64,000 nucleotides of DNA from Clostridium sulfidigenes (lineage in GTDB: Bacteria > Bacillota > Clostridia > Clostridiales > Clostridiaceae). The notes under the pieces are model-generated. The model made no database searches, was not told the DNA's origin, and worked only from the letters and a program-made list of their open reading frames with translations. The stretch covers positions 39,640 to 103,639 of the forward strand of contig NZ_JPMD01000023.1 of the NCBI RefSeq assembly GCF_000732635.1. The letters are read 5' to 3'. Positions within the stretch are counted from its first letter, which is position 1, and every line of letters begins with the position of its first letter. The translations under genes and the position numbers were made by a program. Shown one piece after another: positions 55,061-64,000 of the stretch.

Positions 55061-55324
55061 ATGGAAAAGGCAAGAAAACAAGAAATAATGCAACAATTTG
55101 CAAGAACAGAAGGAGATACAGGTTCTCCAGAAGTACAAATAGCATTATTAACAGAAAGAATTAAAGAATTAACTGAGCATTTAAAAGTTCACAAAAAAGA
55201 CCACCACTCAAGAAGAGGTCTTTTAATGATGGTTGGACAAAGAAAAGGACTTTTAAGCTACTTAAAGAAGCAAGATATCGAAAGATACCGTGCTATAATT
55301 GCTAAATTAGGAATTAGAAAATAA
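55061..55324 (+). CDS. rpsO: 30S ribosomal protein S15 (uS15)
   Basis: An 87-residue four-helix primary binding protein of the 16S central domain. Signatures: [37 protein letters not shown] and [21 protein letters not shown] chose the ATG at 55061 ([13 protein letters not shown]) after TTGGAGGTG; longer in-frame starts at 54982-55007 belong to the leader. It has its own promoter and terminator and precedes pnp, the conserved order. Confidence 0.97.
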   Translation: MEKARKQEIMQQFARTEGDTGSPEVQIALLTERIKELTEHLKVHKKDHHSRRGLLMMVGQRKGLLSYLKKQDIERYRAIIAKLGIRK

Positions 55325-55327
55325 TTA

Positions 55328-55354
55328 AGAGCGGCAAAGCCGCTCTATTATTTT
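55328..55354 (+). terminator. Terminator after rpsO
   Basis: Perfect 8-bp GC-rich stem AGAGCGGC/GCCGCTCT with an AAA loop and the tail ATTATTTT. The broken T-run may allow some read-through to pnp. Confidence 0.75.
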
Positions 55355-55433
55355 AATTAAATAGCAAAAAAAAGATAATAATAAGTATATATCTATATAT
55401 ATATTTTTTTAATAACCGAAAGGAGGAGATTAA

Positions 55434-57542
55434 ATGACAAATACGTTAAGTACTTCTGTAGCAGGAAGAGAAATGAAGATAGAAATTGGTAAAATTGGAA
55501 AGTTATCTGATTGTGCTATGTTTATTAGTTATGGAGAGACTGTAATCCTTGTAAATGTAAATGCGTCTGAAGAACCAAGACAAGGAATAGATTTTTTTCC
55601 ACTAAGTGTAGAATATGAAGAAAGACTATATGCAGTAGGTAAAATTCCAGGGGGATTTTTAAAGAGAGAGGGAAGACCATCAGAAAAAGCTATACTAAAT
55701 TGTAGAGCTATAGATAGACCTATAAGACCTCTATTCCCAAAAGGATATAGAAATGATGTTCAAGTGGTTTGTACGGTATTATCTGTAGACCAAGATAATT
55801 CTCCAGAAATATTAGCTATGAATGCAGCTTCAATAGCATTACTTTTATCAAGTATACCATTTACTGATGCAGTAGCTACAGTATCAATTGGATTAATCGA
55901 TGGAAAGTTTGTAGTTAACCCTACATCTAAAGAAAGAGAATTAAGCTCAATGCAATTAACTGTATGTGCTACTAAAGACAGAGTTATGATGATAGAAGCT
56001 GGTGGAGATGAAATCCCAGAAGAAACTATGATTGAAGCTATAGACTTTGGATTTAATCAGTGTCAATCTATTATAGCGTTCCAGGAAGAGGCTAGAGCTA
56101 AATTTGGAAAGGTTAAACCTGAGCCAGTACTATACAAAGTAAATGAAGAAATCCAAGGTGAAGTAAGAAACTTTGCTTTTGATATGTTAAAAGAAGCTAT
56201 GTATATCACTGATAAAGATGAAAGAAATCTTAAAGTAAGTGAAATTAAAGCTAAAATAAATGAAGAATTTTCTGAGAAGTATCCAGAGGGCGGAAGTGAC
56301 ATAGGAGAAGTTGTTTACAATATTCAAAAGGAAATTGTAAGAAACATGTTACTTAGAGATAAGAGAAGACCAGATGGAAGAGAATTTAATCAAATTAGAT
56401 CTATATCTTGTGAAACTGGACTCCTTCCAAGAACTCATGGTACAGGATTATTTACAAGAGGATTAACTCAAGTAATGACTGTAGCTACATTGGGAGCTTT
56501 AGGTGATGTTCAAATCATAGATGGTATTGGAGAAGAAGACTTCAAGAGATATATGCATCACTACAATTTCCCAGCATACAGTGTTGGAGAAGTAAGACCA
56601 CTTAGAGGACCAGGAAGAAGAGAAATAGGACACGGTGCTTTAGCTGAAAGAGCCTTAGAACCACTAATTCCTTCTATAGAGGAATTCCCATATGCTATAA
56701 GACTTGTTTCAGAAGTTTTAAGCTCTAACGGATCTACATCTCAAGCCAGTGTATGTGGAAGTACATTAGCATTACTTGATGCTGGAGTTCCAATAAAGAG
56801 ACCAGCAGCAGGAATTGCCATGGGACTTATAACTAGTGAAGATTTAAGTGAAGAGGCTGTAATTACAGATATTCAAGGAATCGAAGACTTCTTTGGAGAC
56901 ATGGACTTTAAAGTTGCTGGTACAGAAAAAGGAATAACTTCAATTCAAGTTGATACAAAAATAAAAGGATTATCTAAGTATTGTATAAGAACAGCTATAG
57001 AAGATGCTAGAACAGCTAGATTATATATCTTAGATAAGATAAATGAATGTATAGCTGAGCCAAGAGCAGAGCTATCTCAATATGCTCCAAGAATGTACAC
57101 TATAAATATAAAACCAGACAAAATTAGAGATATAATAGGACCTGGTGGAAAAACTATTAAGAAAATAATAGCAGATACAGGTGTTAAAATTGATACTAAT
57201 GATGATGGTAAGATAGTTATAATGTCTACTGATAGTGAAAGTGCTAATGAAGCATTAAGAATTATAAAGGAAATCACTAAAGAAGTAGAAGTTGGAGAAA
57301 TATACTTAGGTAAAGTTACTAAGATTATGGCTTTTGGTGCTTTTGTAGAGGTACTTCCAGGTAAAGAAGGTTTAGTACACATATCTAAATTAGCTAACGA
57401 AAGAGTAAATAAAGTGGAAGATGTAGTAGCTATAGGTGATGAAATACTTGTAAAAGTAACAGAAATCGATTCTCAAGGAAGAGTAAATCTTTCAAGAAAA
57501 GATGCATTAAAAGATAGTGAAGAGTCTAAAACAGAAGAGTAA
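55434..57542 (+). CDS. pnp: Polyribonucleotide nucleotidyltransferase
   Basis: A 702-residue phosphorolytic 3'-5' exoribonuclease. Two RNase PH-like domains (about 1-230 and 310-550, the second with [17 protein letters not shown] and [10 protein letters not shown]) are joined by a helical domain. A KH domain ([20 protein letters not shown]) and an S1 domain ([20 protein letters not shown]) follow. Length and order are standard. The start follows AAAGGAGGAG (55420-55429). A strong terminator closes the gene. Confidence 0.98.
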   Translation: MTNTLSTSVAGREMKIEIGKIGKLSDCAMFISYGETVILVNVNASEEPRQGIDFFPLSVEYEERLYAVGKIPGGFLKREGRPSEKAILNCRAIDRPIRPLFPKGYRNDVQVVCTVLSVDQDNSPEILAMNAASIALLLSSIPFTDAVATVSIGLIDGKFVVNPTSKERELSSMQLTVCATKDRVMMIEAGGDEIPEETMIEAIDFGFNQCQSIIAFQEEARAKFGKVKPEPVLYKVNEEIQGEVRNFAFDMLKEAMYITDKDERNLKVSEIKAKINEEFSEKYPEGGSDIGEVVYNIQKEIVRNMLLRDKRRPDGREFNQIRSISCETGLLPRTHGTGLFTRGLTQVMTVATLGALGDVQIIDGIGEEDFKRYMHHYNFPAYSVGEVRPLRGPGRREIGHGALAERALEPLIPSIEEFPYAIRLVSEVLSSNGSTSQASVCGSTLALLDAGVPIKRPAAGIAMGLITSEDLSEEAVITDIQGIEDFFGDMDFKVAGTEKGITSIQVDTKIKGLSKYCIRTAIEDARTARLYILDKINECIAEPRAELSQYAPRMYTINIKPDKIRDIIGPGGKTIKKIIADTGVKIDTNDDGKIVIMSTDSESANEALRIIKEITKEVEVGEIYLGKVTKIMAFGAFVEVLPGKEGLVHISKLANERVNKVEDVVAIGDEILVKVTEIDSQGRVNLSRKDALKDSEESKTEE

Positions 57543-57553
57543 ATAGAAGTTAA

Positions 57554-57587
57554 AATAAAAAGGTAAAATACCTTTTTATTTTTTTTA
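57554..57587 (+). terminator. Terminator after pnp
   Basis: Perfect 12-bp stem AATAAAAAGGTA/TACCTTTTTATT (57554-57565, 57569-57580) with a 3-nt loop and a T-run. Confidence 0.9.
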
Positions 57588-57730
57588 TTATAAAACATAA
57601 GAACATACTAGTGTATAATTTCATAAATTATATTATAATTGTATTAAGTTTCGTTAATTTACTCATAAATATATAATAGAAAACATATTAATCATAGTAA
57701 TTTATATAATTATGTATGAGGTGATATGTG

Positions 57731-58006
57731 ATGGAAGAAAAATATAGATATTTAAGTGAAATGGAACGATATGAGATAATAAACATTAATGATGGAGATA
57801 AGTATAGTGTCCTGGGCAATAATGATATAGTTATAAATGAAAATGGTGAGCTAAAGCTACTATTACTTGGAGATGGAAAGTCTAGTAAGATGTTTTTTAG
57901 AAATAATGAGATGCTGGAAGTTTCATGGGATTATGTAAAGAAGATAGGCTCTAAAACTATAATCATCGATGTTGATGGGGAAACACTAAGAAAATCCCAT
58001 ATATAA
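57731..58006 (+). CDS. YlmC/YmxH family PRC-barrel protein
   Basis: A 91-residue protein of the YlmC/YmxH group, small PRC-barrel proteins of spore formers. The visible pattern is LSEMERYEIININDGDKYSVLG, then ENGELKLLLLGDG, and the closing WDYVKKIGSKTIIIDVDGE (split). It lies between pnp and dapG, where B. subtilis has ymxH. Function is unknown, with a sporulation link by expression in B. subtilis. I chose the ATG at 57731 after GAGGTGAT (57718-57725). I saw no clear sigma-factor-specific promoter in the 190-nt gap before it. Confidence 0.85.
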   Translation: MEEKYRYLSEMERYEIININDGDKYSVLGNNDIVINENGELKLLLLGDGKSSKMFFRNNEMLEVSWDYVKKIGSKTIIIDVDGETLRKSHI

Positions 58007-58019
58007 TATGGAGGTAAGT

Positions 58020-59207
58020 ATGGATATAGTTGTTCAGAAATTTGGTGGTACATCAGTATCTAGTGAAAATAATAGAATATTAGTTACAAAAAAGATAAAA
58101 AAAGCTATAAAGGATGGATATAAACCTGTAGTAGTAGTATCAGCTATGGGGAGAAAAGGATCTCCTTATGCAACAGATACATTATTATCTTTAGTTAGTG
58201 AAGAATTTAAGATAAATAATCCAAGGGCCTTAGACTTACTTTTGTCCTGTGGTGAAACTTTAAGTACAGTGGTAATGTGTAATGATTTATTAAGAGAAGG
58301 TGTAGAGGCAGTTCCGCTTATGGGTGGAGAAGCTGGTATAAGGACTGATAATAATTTTAATAATGCATCTATTTTAGATGTTAATCCGAAAAATGTACTA
58401 AAGGTATTAGAGCAGGGAAAAGTACCTGTAGTAGCAGGTTTTCAAGGTATAAGTGAAGAGGGTAGCATCACTACCATAGGTAGAGGTGGAAGTGACGTTA
58501 CAGGGGCAATTTTAGGAGCAGCACTAAAGGCAAAGGAAGTTCAAATATATACAGATGTTGATGGTATAATGACAGCAGATCCAAGAATAGTTTCTAAGGC
58601 TTCATTAATTGAGAGTATAAGCTATGATGAAGTATTCCAATTTGCTGATCAAGGAGCTAAAGTAATACATCCTAGAGCTGTTGAAATATCTAGAAAATAT
58701 AATATTCCATTAGTAATTAAAAATACTCTTAGTGATTGTGAAGGGACTACTATTTCTTCTTATGGGGAGGACATTGAAAGAATTATCACTGGAATTACTC
58801 ATATGAGTAATAGAGTTCAAATAAGAATTAATGGAGGCTCAAAGGAACACTGCAATAATATATTTCATATTTTAGCTGAAAATGAAATAAGTATTGATTT
58901 GATAAGTGTATTTATAAATGATAAAATATTTACTATAAGTGAAGTAGACTTAGATAAGTTTAAAAATATAGCAGCTAATTATGAAATTGATTATAAGTAT
59001 ACAGAAAATTGTAGCAAAATATCTATAATAGGTTCAAAGATGAGAGGAATACCTGGAGTTATGTCTAGAATTCTAAAGGCTTTAGAAGAAGGTAATATAG
59101 ATATTCTTCAAACTGCTGATTCACATACAACTATTTGGTGTCTTGTAGAAAGTAATAAAGTTAAAGATGCTATAAATTTACTTCATAATGAATTTAAATT
59201 AGGATAG
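58020..59207 (+). CDS. dapG: Aspartate kinase (DapG/LysC type)
   Basis: A 395-residue aspartokinase, first enzyme of lysine, diaminopimelate, threonine and methionine synthesis. The kinase start is IVVQKFGGTSVS; LLSCGETLS, GRGGSDVTGAILGAAL and YTDVDGIMTADPRIV mark the active site. Two ACT domains lie at the C-terminus (from about 255, GITHMSNRVQIRI). The neighbourhood matches dapG of B. subtilis, which supplies DAP for cortex and dipicolinate, but asd, dapA and spoVFAB are absent here. I chose the ATG at 58020 after GGAGG (58010-58014). Confidence 0.93.
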   Translation: MDIVVQKFGGTSVSSENNRILVTKKIKKAIKDGYKPVVVVSAMGRKGSPYATDTLLSLVSEEFKINNPRALDLLLSCGETLSTVVMCNDLLREGVEAVPLMGGEAGIRTDNNFNNASILDVNPKNVLKVLEQGKVPVVAGFQGISEEGSITTIGRGGSDVTGAILGAALKAKEVQIYTDVDGIMTADPRIVSKASLIESISYDEVFQFADQGAKVIHPRAVEISRKYNIPLVIKNTLSDCEGTTISSYGEDIERIITGITHMSNRVQIRINGGSKEHCNNIFHILAENEISIDLISVFINDKIFTISEVDLDKFKNIAANYEIDYKYTENCSKISIIGSKMRGIPGVMSRILKALEEGNIDILQTADSHTTIWCLVESNKVKDAINLLHNEFKLG

Positions 59208-59212
59208 TATAT

Positions 59213-59256
59213 AAACACCTCTTAATGCACAGAATAAGAAACATTAGGAGGTGTTT
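59213..59256 (+). promoter_or_regulatory. Hairpin that ends dapG and sequesters the tepA ribosome binding site
   Basis: AAACACCTC (59213-59221) pairs perfectly with GAGGTGTTT (59248-59256), and TAATG/CATTA (59223-59227, 59242-59246) extends the stem. The 3' arm contains the tepA site GGAGGTG (59247-59253) and runs into TTTTT. The hairpin could therefore act as a dapG terminator and, in read-through RNA, hide the tepA start. Confidence 0.6.
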
Positions 59257-59260
59257 TTCC

Positions 59261-60103
59261 ATGATTAATGAAGCGGAAAATAAAAAACATAAGGAAGATA
59301 AAGATACTAAACACAAAAAAAATAATAAAAGTAAAGTTATAATAAATGAAGAAAATGATGATGAACAAAATGAAGATGACAATTCTAAAGGGGTAAGTAA
59401 GGAAGTTGCAAACTTAAAAGAAGTAGGGGTCATGTCTGTAGCAAAGGCTGATGACAGGATTCAAGTTATACCTATAATAGGTCAGGTTGAAGGTCATAAT
59501 ATTTCTGGTAATCAAACTAAGTCTACTAAATATGAGTTAATTATTCCCCAGTTAATAGCTATTGAGAGAGATAGTAATGTAAAAGGTATACTCATAGTAT
59601 TGAATACTGCAGGAGGGGATGTAGAAGCAGGCTTAGCCATTGCAGAAATGATAACTAGTCTTAGTAAGCCTACAGTATCCATAGTCATAGGTGGAGGACA
59701 CTCTATAGGAGTTCCATTAGCTACAGCATCAGATTATTCCTTTATAACTCCTTCAGCTACAATGATAGTGCACCCTGTAAGAATGAATGGATTTGTTATA
59801 GGTGTGCCTCAAACCTTTGAATATTTTAGAAAGATGCAGGAGCGAATAGTTGAGTTTGTAGTTAGAACTTCAAAAATTGATTCAGACGATTTTAGAAGGC
59901 TTATGAGTCAAACAGATGAATTACTAAATGATATAGGAACTATATTGATAGGGGATCAAGCCGTAGAATGTGGTCTTATTGATGAAGTAGGTGGAATTAG
60001 AGAAGCCTTAGATAAATTAGAAGAGTTAATAAGTGAAGGTGAAAAAAATCAACTAGAAATAAGTTCAGAAGAAAATATTAGTGAAGAAATAGATAAAATT
60101 TAA
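59261..60103 (+). CDS. tepA: ClpP-like protease/translocation-enhancing protein TepA
   Basis: A 280-residue protein of the ClpP/crotonase-like TepA (YmfB) family. A charged, Lys/Asp/Glu-rich N-terminal region (about 1-60) precedes the protease-like domain: QVIPIIGQVEGH, LIVLNTAGGDVEAGLAIAEM, the Ser of GGGHSIGVPLAT at the nucleophile position and the His of MIVHPVRMNG. In B. subtilis TepA has been linked to protein export and to spore-outgrowth degradation of small acid-soluble proteins; neither is certain here. I chose the ATG at 59261 after GGAGGTG. Confidence 0.88.
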   Translation: MINEAENKKHKEDKDTKHKKNNKSKVIINEENDDEQNEDDNSKGVSKEVANLKEVGVMSVAKADDRIQVIPIIGQVEGHNISGNQTKSTKYELIIPQLIAIERDSNVKGILIVLNTAGGDVEAGLAIAEMITSLSKPTVSIVIGGGHSIGVPLATASDYSFITPSATMIVHPVRMNGFVIGVPQTFEYFRKMQERIVEFVVRTSKIDSDDFRRLMSQTDELLNDIGTILIGDQAVECGLIDEVGGIREALDKLEELISEGEKNQLEISSEENISEEIDKI

Positions 60104-60116
60104 CAATTCACCATTG

Positions 60117-60148
60117 AGTTGTCAGCAAAATCATGTTGGCAACTTTTT
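60117..60148 (+). terminator. Terminator after tepA
   Basis: Stem AGTTGTCA/TGGCAACT (60117-60124, 60137-60144, one G-T pair) and a T-run, 14 nt after the tepA stop. Confidence 0.75.
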
Positions 60149-60256
60149 ATTTGTAAAAAAATTTGAAATATAGGTGGATTTCAATGTACAATATATTGAG
60201 ATGGATAAATGGAAATTATTTTCATGAATCTTAGGAAGAGTTTTGGAGGAGATACT

Positions 60257-62566
60257 ATGACTAAAGGAAAAGAGCCTTTAAAAAAGAAAAACAGTAGTAA
60301 GAAGAGCACTGTTAAAAATAATAGTTCAAAAGCTAAGAGAGCAAAAAAGGATAAACTTTTTGATTTTAATGGAATTATACTGATAACCATAGGAGTTTTA
60401 ATATTTTTAGCTTTACTATCAGTTATGTTTTCAGACCCAACATCTTTGGCAGGTTCTATGGGAGTATTTATTAATAGAATTTTTATAGGACTTCTTGGAA
60501 TTGGTGCCTATGTTTTACCTTTTGTGCTTATATACATGGGAGTAAGTTACATAAAAATAGATAAATATTTAAGGGTAACAAAAAAATCCCTTGGAATTTT
60601 AATATTTATAGTTACTACCATGATTTTTGTTGAGCTTATAGTATTACCTGCTTACTATGTAAAAGGAAATATGGCAAGTGCTATTATAGATCAATTTAAA
60701 TCTAAGTCTGTACTTCATGGAGGTATTATATCTTTAATAATTACTGTTCCTATAAGTTCACTTTTAGGAAAGGTAGGTAGTTATATAGTTTTATTTGCTT
60801 TATATATAATATCTTTAGTTTTAATTAATAATATTACTATAAAAGAGTTATTTACCTTTGAAAAAGTAAAAAGTAAAGAAAAGTCAAAGGATTTGAAGCA
60901 AACGAATATTGCAATTGATGAAGCTATGGAATATGTATCAGCAGATGGGAATGCTAGAGATAATGGAAGTAGTGAAGAGTCGAAGATTAAAATTATAGAT
61001 TTTATGAAGATGGATGAAGAAGAGAATAGATTTGAAGGAAAAACAGAAGCAAGTATAGAACAACCTAATAAGTCAAAGGAAAATAGAAATAATATAGATG
61101 ATATAGATATTGACATTTCCTTTGGTGATGGAAATAAAATATATGCTTATGAGCATCCTGCACCAGAACTCCTTCATAAAAATTTAAGTAGTTTAGGTAA
61201 AAATAGTGATAAAAAAGACCTTCTTAATAGTGCTAATAAACTTCAAGAAACTTTAGAAAGTTTTGGAGTTGAAGCTAAGGTAATACAGGTTACAAAAGGT
61301 CCATCTGTAACCAGGTTTGAATTACAACCCCATGTAGGAGTTAAGGTTAGTAAGATAGTTAATCTAGCAGATGATATAGCTCTAAACTTAGCAGCTTCAG
61401 GAGTTAGGATAGAGGCTCCAATCCCAGGAAAGGCAGCAGTGGGTATTGAAGTACCTAATAAAGACTTATCAGCAGTATTTTTAAGAGAGGTAATAGAAAG
61501 TGACGAGTTTACACTTGCTAAGAAAAATTTAGCCTTTGCCCTTGGAAAGGATATTGCAGGTAATTGTGTAGTGGGAGATTTATCTAAGATGCCTCACCTT
61601 TTGATTGCAGGAGCTACAGGTTCAGGAAAAAGTGTATGTATTAATACTCTTTTAATAAGCTTATTATATAAATATACACCTCAAGAGGTTAAATTACTGT
61701 TAATAGATCCTAAAGTGGTAGAACTTAATATATACAATGGAATACCACACCTATTAATTCCAGTAGTTACAGAACCTAAAAAAGCTGCAGGAGCATTAAA
61801 TTGGGCAGTTAATGAAATGACTAGAAGATATAAACTCTTTGCAGATAATAACGTAAGAAATATTGAAGGATATAACGACTTTGTAGAAAAGGGAATAATA
61901 GAAGAAAAGCTTCCATGGATTGTAATCATAATCGATGAATTAGCAGACTTAATGATGGTATGTCCAAATGATGTTGAGGAATATATAGGTAGACTTGCTC
62001 AAATGGCTAGGGCGGCAGGAATGCACTTAGTAATAGCAACACAAAGACCATCTGTAGATGTAATTACAGGGGTAATTAAAGCTAATATACCATCTAGGAT
62101 ATCCTTTGCTGTTTCAAGTCAAATAGACTCAAGAACTATACTAGACTCTTCTGGAGCAGAGAAGCTTTTAGGTAAAGGGGATATGCTATATTATCCTGTA
62201 GGTGAATCTAAGCCACTTAGAATTCAAGGAGCCTTTGTGTCTGAGGAAGAAGTAGAGACTGTAGTAGAATTTATTCGTAATGGATTAAAGGAATTAGAGT
62301 ATAAAAAAGAAATCATGGATGAAATAGAAAATAGTGTTTCAAAATCTAAGGGTGGAGAAGATTGTGATGAATTAATAGATGAAGCTATTAAAATTGTATT
62401 AGAAGAAGGGCAAGCTTCAACATCCTTGTTGCAGAGAAGGCTAAAAATAGGGTATAATAGAGCGGCTAGAATTATAGATGAAATGGAAGCTGAAGGGATT
62501 ATCTCTGGTCGTAATGGAAGCAAGCCAAGACAGGTTTTTGGAAGAGATGATACCATGAGACAATAA
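60257..62566 (+). CDS. spoIIIE: DNA translocase FtsK/SpoIIIE
   Basis: A 769-residue FtsK/SpoIIIE motor. A very basic N-terminus (1-35) is followed by four membrane segments (about 40-200), a charged linker (200-300), and the RecA-like motor: Walker A IAGATGSGKSVCINTL, Walker B WIVIIIDELADLMM. The C-terminal gamma winged helix reads DNA polarity motifs (GQASTSLLQRRLKIGYNRAARI, split). SpoIIIE pumps the chromosome into the forespore. I chose the ATG at 60257 after GGAGGA (60245-60250). The context dapG-tepA-spoIIIE matches B. subtilis spoIIIE. Confidence 0.95.
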   Translation: MTKGKEPLKKKNSSKKSTVKNNSSKAKRAKKDKLFDFNGIILITIGVLIFLALLSVMFSDPTSLAGSMGVFINRIFIGLLGIGAYVLPFVLIYMGVSYIKIDKYLRVTKKSLGILIFIVTTMIFVELIVLPAYYVKGNMASAIIDQFKSKSVLHGGIISLIITVPISSLLGKVGSYIVLFALYIISLVLINNITIKELFTFEKVKSKEKSKDLKQTNIAIDEAMEYVSADGNARDNGSSEESKIKIIDFMKMDEEENRFEGKTEASIEQPNKSKENRNNIDDIDIDISFGDGNKIYAYEHPAPELLHKNLSSLGKNSDKKDLLNSANKLQETLESFGVEAKVIQVTKGPSVTRFELQPHVGVKVSKIVNLADDIALNLAASGVRIEAPIPGKAAVGIEVPNKDLSAVFLREVIESDEFTLAKKNLAFALGKDIAGNCVVGDLSKMPHLLIAGATGSGKSVCINTLLISLLYKYTPQEVKLLLIDPKVVELNIYNGIPHLLIPVVTEPKKAAGALNWAVNEMTRRYKLFADNNVRNIEGYNDFVEKGIIEEKLPWIVIIIDELADLMMVCPNDVEEYIGRLAQMARAAGMHLVIATQRPSVDVITGVIKANIPSRISFAVSSQIDSRTILDSSGAEKLLGKGDMLYYPVGESKPLRIQGAFVSEEEVETVVEFIRNGLKELEYKKEIMDEIENSVSKSKGGEDCDELIDEAIKIVLEEGQASTSLLQRRLKIGYNRAARIIDEMEAEGIISGRNGSKPRQVFGRDDTMRQ

Positions 62567-62641
62567 CTTCTTAATGAAACTTTCATTACAACACAAAAGA
62601 AGAGGTTTTAAATAATATAGAGATCACTTAGGAGGATAAAG

Positions 62642-63961
62642 GTGGAAAAATTAAAATTTGGAGTAATAAATTTAGGTTGTGACAAGAATAGAATAGATGC
62701 AGAAATTATAATAAGTAGTTTGAAGAGTAGATATGAAGCGGTGACAGATGAAAGGCAGGCAGACATATTGCTAGTTAACACCTGTGGATTTATAGAAACT
62801 TCAAAGCAAGAATCTATTGATACCATATTAGAAATGGCAAAATATAAGAAAGATAAATGCAAGGTGCTCATAGCTACTGGGTGCTTAACTCAGAGATATG
62901 GTAGTGAGCTTTTAGAACTTATGCCGGAACTAGATATAATTTTAGGTGTAAATGATTATGATAAATTGCATGAATGTATTGAAAAATCTATGAAAACTGG
63001 AGAAAAGAGCTGTATTACAACTTATAGTGATACCAATATAAATATTGGTAAGAGACAGGTTACAACAGGAGGAAGTACTGCTTATATAAGAATATCTGAA
63101 GGGTGTAACAATATTTGTGCCTACTGTGCAATTCCTAAAATAAGAGGAAGATACAGAAGTAGGGATATGGAAGATATCCTTAAAGAAGCTAAAGAGTTAG
63201 CTTTAAATGGATATAAGGAGTTAATTATAGTAGCTCAAGATACTACTAATTATGGGGTAGATATATATGGAGAAAAAACTTTACATATTCTTTTAAGAGA
63301 GCTAGGTAAAATTAAAAGTATAAAATGGATAAGACTTCTTTATTGTTATGCAGAAGAGCTAACTGATGAAGTTATAAATGAAATAGCTATCAATGATAAG
63401 GTGTGTAAGTATATAGATATTCCTATACAACATATCAGTGATGATGTTTTAAAGGCTATGAGAAGAAAAGGAAGAAAGAAAATAATCACTGAAAATATTA
63501 AAAAGCTTAGAGATGCAGTTCCTAATATAACTATAAGAACTACTCTTATAGTAGGATTTCCAGGAGAAACAGAAGAGAACTTCTTAGAATTATTAAATTT
63601 TGTCAAAGAAACTAAATTTGATAAGTTAGGAGTATTTACTTACTCTCAAGAGGAAGGTACTTTGGCTGCAGAAATGGAAGGTCAAATAGAAGAAAATATT
63701 AAAGAAGAAAGACTTCACTCTATAATGATGGCTCAACAAACTATATCAACAGAAATAAATAAAAATAAAATAGGCAGAACCTATGATGTGTTGATTGAAA
63801 GTAAAGAAAAAGGAACATATTGTGGAAGAAGTTATGAAATGGCTCCAGAAATTGACGGAGAAGTTTATGTAAAGTCTAATAAATTAAGTATAGGTGATTT
63901 TGTTAAGGTAAAAATAAAAGATGCACTAGAGTATGATTTAATAGGAGAAATCCTTAAATAA
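62642..63961 (+). CDS. rimO: Ribosomal protein S12 methylthiotransferase RimO
   Basis: A 439-residue radical SAM methylthiotransferase that modifies the conserved Asp of ribosomal protein S12. The N-terminal MTTase domain has [12 protein letters not shown] (C13), [16 protein letters not shown] and ATGCLTQRY; these three Cys bind one cluster. The radical SAM cluster site is C155-x3-C159-x2-C162 ([14 protein letters not shown]), and a C-terminal TRAM domain (about 375-439) follows. LGCxKNRID rather than the MiaB form supports RimO. The GTG start at 62642 follows AGGAGGAT (62630-62637). The gene ends 39 nt before the window edge. Confidence 0.95.
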   Translation: MEKLKFGVINLGCDKNRIDAEIIISSLKSRYEAVTDERQADILLVNTCGFIETSKQESIDTILEMAKYKKDKCKVLIATGCLTQRYGSELLELMPELDIILGVNDYDKLHECIEKSMKTGEKSCITTYSDTNINIGKRQVTTGGSTAYIRISEGCNNICAYCAIPKIRGRYRSRDMEDILKEAKELALNGYKELIIVAQDTTNYGVDIYGEKTLHILLRELGKIKSIKWIRLLYCYAEELTDEVINEIAINDKVCKYIDIPIQHISDDVLKAMRRKGRKKIITENIKKLRDAVPNITIRTTLIVGFPGETEENFLELLNFVKETKFDKLGVFTYSQEEGTLAAEMEGQIEENIKEERLHSIMMAQQTISTEINKNKIGRTYDVLIESKEKGTYCGRSYEMAPEIDGEVYVKSNKLSIGDFVKVKIKDALEYDLIGEILK

Positions 63962-64000
63962 TTTTTAGATTTATATATTTATAATAAAAAAAATATTAAT

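Overview
This 64 kb window is a stretch of chromosome from a low-GC, endospore-forming, anaerobic Firmicute, most likely a Clostridium sensu stricto relative. The evidence is strongly A/T-biased codons, A/T-rich intergenic DNA, AGGAGG-type ribosome binding sites with occasional GTG and TTG starts, CodY, the pta-ackA acetate pathway, and sporulation genes (spoVM, ylbJ/spoVV, a ymxH-type gene, spoIIIE). Gene order is largely colinear with the Bacillus subtilis thiN-spoVM-rpmB to spoIIIE region. Clostridial differences include recG joined directly to rsmD-coaD, ispG between rasP and polC, nrnA between rbfA and truB, and no ylxP. I see no tRNA, rRNA, CRISPR array, prophage, transposase or other accessory island.

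Layout. 1-3260: end of thiN, a small membrane protein, the 26-codon gene spoVM, rpmB on the minus strand, an Asp23/YloU gene and fakA. 3287-9504: recG (frameshifted), rsmD, coaD, a coiled-coil gene, then ylbJ and tmcAL on the minus strand. 9681-14357: pta, ackA, yceD, rpmF, plsX (frameshifted), acpP. 14507-22771: rnc, an Elp3-like radical SAM gene, a 35-aa membrane peptide, smc, ftsY, ylxM, ffh. 22811-27479: rpsP, khpA, rimM, trmD, rplS, rbgA, rnhB, yraN(-). 27644-33540: yifB, dprA, topA, codY. 34152-42591: rpsB, tsf, pyrH, frr, uppS, cdsA, dxr, rasP, ispG. 42607-54914: polC, rimP, nusA, rnpM, ylxQ, infB, rbfA, nrnA, truB, ribF. 55061-63961: rpsO, pnp, ymxH-like gene, dapG, tepA, spoIIIE, rimO.

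The genes mostly form housekeeping operons. They cover ribosome assembly and rRNA/tRNA modification, signal-recognition-particle targeting (ffh, ftsY, ylxM), translation initiation and elongation, undecaprenyl and MEP isoprenoid synthesis, phospholipid and fatty acid initiation, and chromosome segregation and replication (smc, spoIIIE, topA, polC).

The most unusual content is in the intergenic DNA. A structured element of about 110-130 nt occurs three times (23384-23505, 33662-33792, 46981-47098). Its core is conserved and its hairpin arms vary while keeping pairing, which is what a structured RNA or RNA-like mobile element would show. I do not recognise its family. Other candidate cis-regulatory RNAs lie before yceD, rplS, rpsO, tsf, rimP-nusA and tepA, and between cdsA and dxr. 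recG carries two single-base frameshifts and plsX one; two of the three are extra A residues in poly-A runs, so sequence error is as likely as real mutation.
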